From: Actinokineospora enzanensis DSM 44649
Lineage (GTDB): Bacteria > Actinomycetota > Actinomycetes > Mycobacteriales > Pseudonocardiaceae
DNA: 64,000 bases
Assembly: GCF_000374445.1 (NCBI RefSeq)
Contig: NZ_KB894441.1
Coordinates: forward strand, 1 to 64,000
Direction: 5' to 3'
Within the stretch, counting starts at the first letter, position 1. Every line of letters starts with the position of its first letter. The notes below the pieces were generated by a model that saw only the letters and a list, made by a program, of their open reading frames with translations, made no database searches and had not been told where the DNA came from. Positions 44,724 to 52,201 of the stretch are shown here, piece after piece. The translations under genes and the position numbers were made by a program.

Positions 44724-45654
44724 TCAGCCCCGGCCGTGCGGTGCCAGCCAGGCGTCCGCGAGCGGACCGATCGGGACGATCCGGGTCGGATTGATCTGGT
44801 CGTGGGTGGCGTAGTAATGCCGCTTGATGTGGTCGAAGTCGACCGTCTCGCCGAACCCGGACGTCTGGTACAGGTCGCGCGCGTAGGCCCACAGGGTCGG
44901 CAGCTCGGCGAGCTTCTGCCGGTTGCACTTGAAGTGGCCGTGGTAGACCGCGTCGAACCGGACCAGCGTGGTGAACAGCCGGATGTCCACCTCGGTGATC
45001 TGGTCGCCCATCAGGTAGCGGGAGCTCTCCAGCCGCACGGTGAGGCGATCGAGCTCGGCGAACAGCGCGGTGTATGCGTCCGCGTAGGCATCCTGCGAGG
45101 TGGCGAACCCGGCCTTGTAGACGCCGTTGTTGACGTTGTGGAAGATCGGCTCGATCAGTGCGTCGATCTCCGGGCGCAGTTTCTCCGGGTAGAGATCCGG
45201 TGCACCCTCGGCATGGAACTCACGCCATTCGGTGCTCAGGTCGAGAGTGATCCGCGGGTAGTCGTTCGTGACGACCTTCCCCGTGTGGGGGTCGACGAGT
45301 GCGGGCACGGTGAACCGGCCGGTGAAGTCCGGGTCCGTCGCCAGGTACGCCTCGGACAGGTACCGGATGCCAAGCACCGGGTCGCCGGCCGTCCGGGTCC
45401 AGGGTGAACCGCCAGCCTTGCTCGTCCCGGATCGGATCGACCACTCCGAGCGAGATCACCGCCTCCAGTCCGAGCAGCTTGCGCGCGATGATCGCGCGGT
45501 GCGCCCACGGGCAGGCCAGGCAGGCGATCAGCCGGTAGCGGCCCGGCTCGGGGCGGACGCCGGACGATCCGTCGGCGGTGATCCGCCCGGTGAACGCGTT
45601 GGGCTGCCGCACGAACGCCCCGCTGGTCGCGGTCTCCCCGCCGAATTGCGCCAT
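44724..45654 (-). pseudogene. Glutathionyl-hydroquinone reductase-like gene with a frameshift (YqjG/ECM4 family)
   Basis: Two overlapping frames make one protein. The first, from ATG 45654, gives the N-terminal thioredoxin fold with YRLIACLACPWAHRAIIARK (catalytic Cys) up to FTLDPDGRRP near 45390. The second frame, down to 44724, continues with DPVLGIRYLSEAYLATDP and the helical GST C-terminal domain. Family members read DPVLGI directly after the Gly-rich turn, so one extra G in GGCCGGCGACC near 45387-45393 explains the break. Joined, the protein would be about 310 residues, normal for the family. In actinobacteria such enzymes may use mycothiol. It is either a true decay event or a sequencing error. 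Confidence 0.8.
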
Positions 45655-45689
45655 ACCCACGACCTTATGCCCTGGTGCAGCATGAACGC

Positions 45690-46637
45690 ATGCGCTTCCT
45701 GTACCCGGCCATCGAGCCGCACGCTCACGGCCTGCTCGACGTGGGCGACGGTCACCAGCTGCACTGGGAGACCAGCGGCAACCCCGACGGCAAGCCGGTC
45801 GTGGTCCTGCACGGCGGTCCGGGCACCGGCTCGAACGCGATGCAGCGCAGGCACTTCGACCCCGACGCGTACCGGATCGTCCTGTTCGACCAACGCGGCT
45901 CTGGGCGCAGCACGCCGCACGTCAGCGACCCCGGGGTGGACCTGTCCGCGAACACCACCTGGCACCTGGTGTCCGATCTGGAGCGGCTGCGCGAACACCT
46001 GGACATCGACCGCTGGCAGCTGTTCGGCGGCTCCTGGGGCGCCACATTGGCGGTCGCCTACGCACAGCAATACCCGGAGCGGGTCAGCGAAATGATCCTG
46101 CGGGGCGTCTTCCTGCTCCGAGCTTCGGAACTGGATTGGCTCTACCGGGGCGGCGCGGGCGCGATCTTCCCGGACGCGTGGGCCGACTTCGTGTCGCTGG
46201 TGCCTGCGGGGGAGGACCCGCTCGCCGCCTACCAGCGGCTGGTGTCGTCGCCGGACCCGCAGGTACGGGTGCGCGCGGCGGCGGCGTGGAGCAACTGGGA
46301 GGGGGCGACGGCGTCGGTGATCCCGAACCCGGCGCTGGTCGCGCAGTACGCGAACCCGGTGTTCGCGGTGCCGTTCGCCCGCATCGCCCTGCACTACTTC
46401 AGCAATGCGGGATGGCTGACCGAGGACCAGCTACTCCGCGACGCCCACCGGCTGCACGGCATCCCGGGCCGGATCGTGCAGGGCCGCTACGACATCGTGT
46501 GCCCACCGGTCACCGCCTGGGCACTGGCCCGGCTGTGGCCCGACGCGCGGCTGACCCTGCTGCCGCAGGCGGGCCACTCCACCGGCGACCCGGGCATGAT
46601 CGAGGCCCTGCGCGCGGCGACCGACGAGTTCCGTTAG
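45690..46637 (+). CDS. pip: Prolyl aminopeptidase (proline iminopeptidase)
   Basis: This 315-residue alpha/beta hydrolase has HGGPGTGSN (oxyanion region), FDQRGSGRSTPH, nucleophile LFGGSWGATLA (Ser near 115), acid in GRYDIVCPP and His in QAGHS. These are typical of S33 prolyl aminopeptidase, which removes N-terminal proline. ATG 45690 is preferred to an in-frame GTG at 45675 because the family starts at about this point. Its stop overlaps that of the convergent gene by 4 bases. Confidence 0.93.
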   Translation: MRFLYPAIEPHAHGLLDVGDGHQLHWETSGNPDGKPVVVLHGGPGTGSNAMQRRHFDPDAYRIVLFDQRGSGRSTPHVSDPGVDLSANTTWHLVSDLERLREHLDIDRWQLFGGSWGATLAVAYAQQYPERVSEMILRGVFLLRASELDWLYRGGAGAIFPDAWADFVSLVPAGEDPLAAYQRLVSSPDPQVRVRAAAAWSNWEGATASVIPNPALVAQYANPVFAVPFARIALHYFSNAGWLTEDQLLRDAHRLHGIPGRIVQGRYDIVCPPVTAWALARLWPDARLTLLPQAGHSTGDPGMIEALRAATDEFR

Positions 46638-47374
46638 GCCAGCGCGGACTCCAGCGCCGCCTTGGCCTCGACGAGCGACGGCCCGTACCAGGTGAGGTAA
46701 CGACCGACGACCAACACGGCCCGTTTGCCGGGGAACCATTGCGGGCCGTCAGTCTCGGTGAACTCGTAGGGCTCGTCGGGGAGCACTACGAGGTCAGCGC
46801 TCATGGCATTCAGCTCATCGATGCTCGGACGCGGATACCGGTCCGCGTGGTCGGCGTAGACATTGACGATCCCCAGACGCCGCAACACATCCCCGGCGAA
46901 CGTGTCCCGCCCGACGACGACCCACGGCTTCCGCCACACCGGCACAATCGCTGTTGCCCTGGGCGCAGGCGTCTCGGTCCACAGTTCGGTCGCGGTAGCG
47001 AGCCATTCCGGTTCGCTTTGACCGAGCGCTCCGAGCAACCGCCGGATAGAACCGAGCCCGGCAGGCACGGTGGCGGGCGCCTCGGTCACCCACACACCCA
47101 CCCCGGCGGCCCGCAGCGCGTCCACGTCCTCGCGCCGGTTCTCCTCGGTATTGGCGACCACGAGATCGGGCCGCAGGTCGAGCACGGCGTCGACACTCGG
47201 ATACTTCGAGCCACCCACGCGCGGCACATCGAGGTCAATCGGGTGCGTGCAATAGTCCGTTGCACCGACGAGCAATCCGGGCACCGACACCTCGATCGCC
47301 TCGGTCAGCGACGGCACCAGACTCACCACCCGCCGGACCGCGCCGGTGACGGGCGTTCCCTGGTCGTCGACCAC
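46634..47374 (-). CDS. Helical-backbone metal receptor / BtuF-like protein without signal peptide
   Basis: This 246-residue protein has the periplasmic-binding fold of BtuF/cobalamin receptors: RRVVSLVPSLTEAI, LVGATDYCTHP, VGGSKYPSVDAVLDLRPDLVV and a C-terminal WYGPSLVEAK. It lacks a signal peptide or lipobox, and no transport genes are adjacent, so it may act inside the cell or be exported otherwise. GTG 47374 follows the F420-reductase TGA directly with no spacer. Given cobC and cobD elsewhere in the window, corrinoid binding is possible but not shown. Confidence 0.8.
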   Translation of the reverse strand: MVDDQGTPVTGAVRRVVSLVPSLTEAIEVSVPGLLVGATDYCTHPIDLDVPRVGGSKYPSVDAVLDLRPDLVVANTEENRREDVDALRAAGVGVWVTEAPATVPAGLGSIRRLLGALGQSEPEWLATATELWTETPAPRATAIVPVWRKPWVVVGRDTFAGDVLRRLGIVNVYADHADRYPRPSIDELNAMSADLVVLPDEPYEFTETDGPQWFPGKRAVLVVGRYLTWYGPSLVEAKAALESALA

Positions 47375-48043
47375 TCAGACGTCCGTGATCCGCAGCCCCG
47401 CGTGCGCCTTGTACCGCTTGTTGACCGCGATCAGGTTCGCCGTCAACGCCTCGACCTGGTGGGCGTTACGCAGCCGTCCCCCGTAGATCCCACGCATCCC
47501 CGGGATCGCGTCGGCCAGCGCCCGCACGGTGTCGGTGGCCTCCCGGTCGTCGCCGAGCACCAGCACGTCGATGTCCACCTCGGCCACGGACAGGTCACCC
47601 AGCAGCACCGCCGACACGTGGTGGAACGCCGCCGTCACCCGCGAGTCCGGCAACGTCCGCTCCGCCTGCTGCGCCGCACTCCCTTCCTCGACGGCCAGCG
47701 CGTACGGCCCCTGCTTGTCGAACCCGAGCGGGTTCACACAGTCGATGACGATCTTCCCCGCCAACTCGTCCCGCACCGCGACCAGCAACTCGCGGTGCCC
47801 CTCCCACGGCACGGCGACCAACACGACATCCGCGTCCGCCGCACATCCCGCGTTGTCCAGCCCGGTCACATGCCCGACCCCGGCCGCCTCCCGCAACTCC
47901 GCCGCCGCGGCCTCCGCTCGCTCCGCCGACCGCGACCCGATCACCACCGGGATCCCCGCCTTGGCCCACCGCAGCGCGAGCCCCCGCCCCTGCGGCCCGG
48001 TCCCCCCGAGCACCCCGACCTTGACCCGCCCCAACTCAGCCAC
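47375..48043 (-). CDS. npdG: NADPH-dependent F420 reductase
   Basis: This 222-residue Rossmann protein has VGVLGGTGPQGRGLALRWA, VIGSRSAERAEAAA (NADP-binding Ser-Arg), VLVAVPWEGH, DCVNPLGFD and VTAAFHHVSAVLL. These match F420:NADP oxidoreductase (Fno/NpdG). It transfers hydride between NADPH and coenzyme F420. GTG 48043 is preceded by GGAAGGGG; the open frame to 48112 is not used. About 150 bases without a gene lie between it and the RNB gene. Confidence 0.92.
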   Translation of the reverse strand: MAELGRVKVGVLGGTGPQGRGLALRWAKAGIPVVIGSRSAERAEAAAAELREAAGVGHVTGLDNAGCAADADVVLVAVPWEGHRELLVAVRDELAGKIVIDCVNPLGFDKQGPYALAVEEGSAAQQAERTLPDSRVTAAFHHVSAVLLGDLSVAEVDIDVLVLGDDREATDTVRALADAIPGMRGIYGGRLRNAHQVEALTANLIAVNKRYKAHAGLRITDV

Positions 48044-48192
48044 ACCCACCCCTTCCCGGTTGCCTTCCCCGCACGGTATCCACTCCCGGGGTGTTCCCGC
48101 ACTGACACCCACCCCACACCCGCACCCGGAATTACGCGCCTCCGGACGCGGGGAAACACGCAGTTCCGTTCTGCCACGCGGCGGTTCGCGAC

Positions 48193-49629
48193 TCAGGTTT
48201 CCGGGGTGGGCGGGACGTCGGTTTGTTCGAAGGTGAGGCGGCGGCGGGTGGTGTCGGCCTCAAGGAGGCGGACGCGGATGGTGGCGCCCTCGCGGAGGGC
48301 GGGGCCGGTGCAGCGGGCCAGGACGGGCGGGGTGGGGATGAAGATCTCGGCGGTGGTGGTCTCGGCGCGCAGCACGACGGCGGGGAACTCGGTGCCGACG
48401 TGGTCCGCGAGGACCCAGGTCTCGACCTGGTCGAGGCAGGTGCGGTCGACCTTGGCGGCGGTGGTGTCGGAGCGTTCCATCAGGTCGGGCAGCAGCGGCA
48501 GGGCGGCGCGCACCCAGTCGGGGATGGGGTCGCCCGCGCAGACGGACAGGCAGATCTCGGTGCCGAAGCGGTCGACGAGGCGGCGCAGTGGGGCGGTGAC
48601 GTGCGCGTACGAGGCGGCGATGCCCGCGTGCGTGGTGAGGGCGGGAATCTCGCCGTCGAAGACGGTGTAACCGGCGCCGCGCAGGAGGCGGGTCGCGTCC
48701 ATGAACAGGGCCAACGACGCGGGGGAGGACGGGTCGAGCTCGGCCAGCATCCGCGCGGTGCTCTCGTCGGCGGGCCACGGGATGTCCAGCGCCTTCGCCG
48801 ACCGGCGGAGCCAGTGGATCGCGCTCTCGTCCGGCGGTGGCAACGTCCGCAGCACGCCGACCTTGGCGCTGAGCATGATCTCGGCCGCGCAGATCCCGGT
48901 GAGCAGTGAGATCTCCGCGTTCCACGCGTCCACCTCGTTGCGCGGCCGCAACACCAGCCGCCACCCGTCACCGGCGGGCTCGATCTCCTGCTCGGGCAAC
49001 TGCAACTCGACAGCCCCACGCTTGATCGCCAACGCCCGTCGCAGCCTGCCCACCTCGGGCAGCAGCGCGACGGACGGGTGCGGCGTCCCAGCATCGAACG
49101 TCGCCTGCACACCCTCGTAGTCGAACTGCCCGATCGACCGCACCCAGGCCCGCCGCACCTCGGCGTGCACCGGCTCCCCGACCGCGTCGAGATCGATCGT
49201 CCACAGTGCCGCCGGACTGGTCTGATCGGGCAGCAGACTCGCCGCCCCCTCGGACAGGACGGTCGGGTGCAACGGAACATTCCCGTCCGGCAGATAGATC
49301 GTCTGCCCCCGCCCCCGGACTTCCGCGTCCAACGCCCCACCCGGCACCACGAACGCCCCAAGATCGGCGATCGCGTAGTGCACCCGGTAGCCATCCCCGC
49401 GCCGCTCCAGCAGCACGGCCTGATCGAGATCCTTGGCCCCTGGCGGATCTATGGTGACCAGCGGCAACGCCGTCGCATCCACCCGCTCCCCGCGCGGCCC
49501 ATCGAACACGGCCTGTTCCGCTTCGGCCAGCGCGCCGGGCGGGAACTGATCGGGCAACCCGAACTCCGCCCGAACCCGCGCGAAATCGACCCCAGCACCC
49601 CCGGTCCCCGTGGACTCCACACCGAGCAC
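48193..49629 (-). CDS. RNB-domain exoribonuclease (RNase II/R family)
   Basis: This 478-residue protein has the RNB catalytic core: VTIDPPGAKDLDQAVLLE (metal-binding Asp cluster), YAIADLGAFV, LPDGNVPLHPTVLSEGAASL, and AHVTAPLRRLVDRF. It has a short C-terminal S1-like beta stretch but no N-terminal cold-shock domains, as usual for the short actinobacterial form. It should degrade single-stranded RNA 3' to 5'. Possible GTG starts are 49629 and 49620. The coding strand changes from G-ending to C-ending codons along the gene. Confidence 0.88.
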   Translation of the reverse strand: MLGVESTGTGGAGVDFARVRAEFGLPDQFPPGALAEAEQAVFDGPRGERVDATALPLVTIDPPGAKDLDQAVLLERRGDGYRVHYAIADLGAFVVPGGALDAEVRGRGQTIYLPDGNVPLHPTVLSEGAASLLPDQTSPAALWTIDLDAVGEPVHAEVRRAWVRSIGQFDYEGVQATFDAGTPHPSVALLPEVGRLRRALAIKRGAVELQLPEQEIEPAGDGWRLVLRPRNEVDAWNAEISLLTGICAAEIMLSAKVGVLRTLPPPDESAIHWLRRSAKALDIPWPADESTARMLAELDPSSPASLALFMDATRLLRGAGYTVFDGEIPALTTHAGIAASYAHVTAPLRRLVDRFGTEICLSVCAGDPIPDWVRAALPLLPDLMERSDTTAAKVDRTCLDQVETWVLADHVGTEFPAVVLRAETTTAEIFIPTPPVLARCTGPALREGATIRVRLLEADTTRRRLTFEQTDVPPTPET

Positions 49630-49762
49630 CCTAGCCCCTGACCACCCCAAACGGGTGACGACAGCGACTCGCTTCCCGACACATCACCGCGCAGCACAGT
49701 TCGAACCGAACCCGACCTACGCGGGATGACGGAACCCTGTGCACCGGATATGGCGGGCTCGA

Positions 49763-50280
49763 CGGGACATCCCCGCGTACGCGGGGACGACAAGGAGTCA
49801 CCGACCAGCCGCCGTCACATCGACGAAACACCCCCGCGTGCGCGGGGACGACTCGATCACCGACCTGCAACCCGGAGACCTGCTGGGAACACCCCCACGT
49901 AGGCGGGGACGACATCGCATCGAGAATTGAGACGATCAATCCTTCGGGAACACCCCCGCAGGCGCGGGGACGACCGCATCGGTGGCCGGTTCCTCCGCCT
50001 CCAGGGCGGAACACCCCCGCAGGGCGCGGGGACGACATGGCGATGGTGCTCGGCCAGTTCGCGTAGCAGGGAACACCCCCGCAGGCGCGGGGACGACTCA
50101 GACCCGCCTACCGGGAGTCCGGTGCGCCTGGGAACACCCCCGCAGGCGCGGGGACGACCCGTAGATCTGGATGTTGTCGACGTGGCTGCACGGAACACCC
50201 CCGCAGGCGCGGGGACGACTGGTGGTACGTGCTCCCCGGCGACCGGGTGTTGGGAACACCCCCGCAGGCGCGGGGACGAC
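49763..50280 (-). CRISPR. Type I-E-like CRISPR array, nine repeats, eight 32-bp spacers, no cas genes in window
   Basis: The repeat on the plus strand is 29 bases, GGGAACACCCCCGCAGGCGC plus GGGGACGAC. Copies start at 49763, 49824, 49885, 49946, 50007, 50069, 50130, 50191 and 50252. All eight spacers are exactly 32 bases, the type I-E spacing. Read on the minus strand, the repeat aligns with the E. coli I-E repeat in CRISPR RNA orientation, so transcription should run from 50280 towards 49763. The three copies at the 49763 end are the most degenerate (for example CGGGACATCCCC), as expected at a trailer. The copy at 50007 has one extra G (30 bases). Neighbours are an RNB ribonuclease and nadE; no cas genes are near. 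Confidence 0.95.
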
Positions 50281-50342
50281 ACTTCCTGACCTGCGGCGCT
50301 ATGAGCCGTAACGACGTTTCTCATTCACTTTCGTCGCCCAGC
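50281..50342 (-). promoter_or_regulatory. Candidate CRISPR leader
   Basis: The 62 bases between the last repeat and the nadE stop are richer in A and T than the surroundings (TTTCTCATTCACTTTCG) and lie at the leader side. The space is short for a full promoter plus leader, so the array may depend partly on read-through from nadE, which points the same way. Confidence 0.45.
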
Positions 50343-52067
50343 TCAGACCGCCCCCTCCCGCCAAGCGCTGGTGATCGGCAGGCGGCGGTCCCGCCCGAAC
50401 GCCCGGAAGCTGATCTTGGTGCCCGGCGGGTACTGGCGCCGCTTGTACTCGGCCCGGTCCACCATCCGCAGCACCCGGTCCACCAGTTCCGGCTCGAACC
50501 CGGCCGCGATCAGGTCCGCGTACCCCCGATCCCCCTCCACGTAGTCATCCAGCACCGCGTCCAGCAGCTCGTAGTCCGGCAACGAGTCGCTGTCCATCTG
50601 TCCCGGCCGTAGCTCCGCCGATGGCGGCTTGCTGATCGAGTCCTCCGGGATCGGCGGCACCTCGCCGTGCTTCTCCGCCGCCGCGTTGCGCCACCGCGCC
50701 AGCTCCCACACCAACGTCTTCGGCACGTCCTTGATCGGCGCGAACCCGCCGACCGCGTCCCCGTAGATGGTCGAGTACCCCACCGCCAGCTCGGTCTTGT
50801 TCCCGGTGGCCAGCACCAGGTGCCCGTGCTGGTTCGACAGCCCCATCAGCGTCATCCCCCGGCACCGCGCCTGCACGTTCTCCTCGGCCAGCCCGGTCAG
50901 CCCGAGCTGGCCGACGAACACCTCGACCATCCGGGCGATCGGCTGCTCGCTCAAGTGCAATCCGGTGCGCTCGGCCAGGTCCGCCGCGTCCGACCGTGAA
51001 TGCTCCGACGAGTACACCGACGGCATCGACACGCCATAGACCGAGTCGGCGCCCAGGGCATCCACCGCGAGCGAGGCCACCACCGCCGAGTCGATGCCCC
51101 CCGACAGCCCCAGCACCACCGACCGGAACCCGTTCTTCTGCACGTAGTCCCGCAGTCCGGTCACCAGCGCCGCCCACACCTCGGCTTCCTCCGGCAACGG
51201 CTCCGCGATCCCCGGCACGTGCACCGGCTCGTAGGCGGGCACGAACGAATCCGACACCGTCACCCGCCGGACCGTGAACTCCTCGTCCGCCTGGGCGTCG
51301 GTGCGGTCCGCGCCGCCCGGCAGCTCCAGGTCCACCACCGTCAGGTGCTCGACGAACTGCGGCGCCCGCGCAACCAACGCCCCGTCCGTGCCGACCACCA
51401 TCGAGTCCCCGTCGAACACCAGGTCGTCCTGACCGCCGACCTGGTTGACGTACACCAGCGGCGCCCCGGCCTCCCGCGCCCGCCGGGCGACCAGCGGCAG
51501 GCGGGCGTCGTCCTTCTTGCGCTCGTACGGCGAGGCGTTCGGCGACACGACCAGGTCCACCCCGGCCCGGCCGAGCGCCGCGATGGGGCCGCCCTCCTGC
51601 CAGATGTCCTCGCAGATGACCATGCCGACCTCCAGCCCGCGCACGCGGACGATGTCCAGGCTGTGGCCACGCTTGAAGTAGCGGCGCTCGTCGAACACGC
51701 CGTAGTTGGGGAGGTGGTGCTTGTACTGCCGGGCCACCACCCGACCGCCGTGCAGGACCGCCGCCGCGTTGCGCGGGCCGACCTCGTCGCGGTCGAGGTA
51801 GCCGACCCAGGCGGGGATGTCGCCGCAGCCCGCGGTCGCGAGGGATGCGGCCAGCTCCTCCAGCGCGTGCCGGGCGGCGAGGCCGAACGACTCGCGCAGG
51901 GCGAGGTCCTCGACCGGGTACCCGGTGAGCACCATCTCGGGGAACACGACCAGGTGGGCGCCCGCCTCCACGGCGCGGCGGGTCCACGCGAGCACGGTGC
52001 CCGCGTTGCCCGCCAGGTCGCCGACCGTGGGGTTGACCTGCGCGAGTGCGATTCGGAGCTGCGGCAT
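50343..52067 (-). CDS. nadE: Glutamine-dependent NAD+ synthetase
   Basis: This 574-residue protein has an N-terminal nitrilase-type glutaminase (VVFPEMVLTGYP with Glu, KHHLPNYGVFDE with Lys, VICEDIWQEGG with catalytic Cys). A synthetase domain follows with the ATP-pyrophosphatase motif LGLSGGIDSAVVASL (about residue 285) and ATGNKTELAVGYSTIYGD. It converts nicotinate adenine dinucleotide to NAD+. ATG 52067 follows GGAGG; an ATG at 52085 is in frame but lies in the leader. A palindrome sits just upstream. Confidence 0.95.
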   Translation of the reverse strand: MPQLRIALAQVNPTVGDLAGNAGTVLAWTRRAVEAGAHLVVFPEMVLTGYPVEDLALRESFGLAARHALEELAASLATAGCGDIPAWVGYLDRDEVGPRNAAAVLHGGRVVARQYKHHLPNYGVFDERRYFKRGHSLDIVRVRGLEVGMVICEDIWQEGGPIAALGRAGVDLVVSPNASPYERKKDDARLPLVARRAREAGAPLVYVNQVGGQDDLVFDGDSMVVGTDGALVARAPQFVEHLTVVDLELPGGADRTDAQADEEFTVRRVTVSDSFVPAYEPVHVPGIAEPLPEEAEVWAALVTGLRDYVQKNGFRSVVLGLSGGIDSAVVASLAVDALGADSVYGVSMPSVYSSEHSRSDAADLAERTGLHLSEQPIARMVEVFVGQLGLTGLAEENVQARCRGMTLMGLSNQHGHLVLATGNKTELAVGYSTIYGDAVGGFAPIKDVPKTLVWELARWRNAAAEKHGEVPPIPEDSISKPPSAELRPGQMDSDSLPDYELLDAVLDDYVEGDRGYADLIAAGFEPELVDRVLRMVDRAEYKRRQYPPGTKISFRAFGRDRRLPITSAWREGAV

Positions 52068-52086
52068 GACATCATCCTCCACCATG

Positions 52087-52107
52087 TTTTCGCCTCTGAG
52101 GCGAAAA
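52087..52107. promoter_or_regulatory. Perfect palindrome upstream of nadE
   Basis: TTTTCGCC at 52087-52094 and GGCGAAAA at 52100-52107 flank a 5-base centre, only about 20 bases before the nadE start. In this GC-rich DNA the A/T ends stand out. It could be a repressor operator or a leader hairpin for nadE. Confidence 0.45.
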
Positions 52108-52120
52108 TGTGACGGGGGTC

Positions 52121-52183
52121 AGCCCGCCACCGTGGGGAACACCATAGATGCCCTGGTGGGGTGGCGGGCTTGCCTGTCAGGCA
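52121..52183 (-). terminator. Hairpin cluster after secA2
   Basis: AGCCCGCCACC at 52121-52131 and GGTGGCGGGCT at 52160-52170 are perfect complements, and TGCCTG/CAGGCA around one base lies at 52171-52183. They fall between the secA2 stop and nadE, both read leftwards, and probably form the secA2 transcript end. Confidence 0.55.
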
Positions 52184-52201
52184 GGTTCGCCCGCCACGGG
52201 T

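Noticed and set aside
49927..50289. Open frames across the CRISPR array
   Set aside because: They arise from the repeat units themselves and encode only repeated translations of the repeat; regular 32-base spacers show an array.
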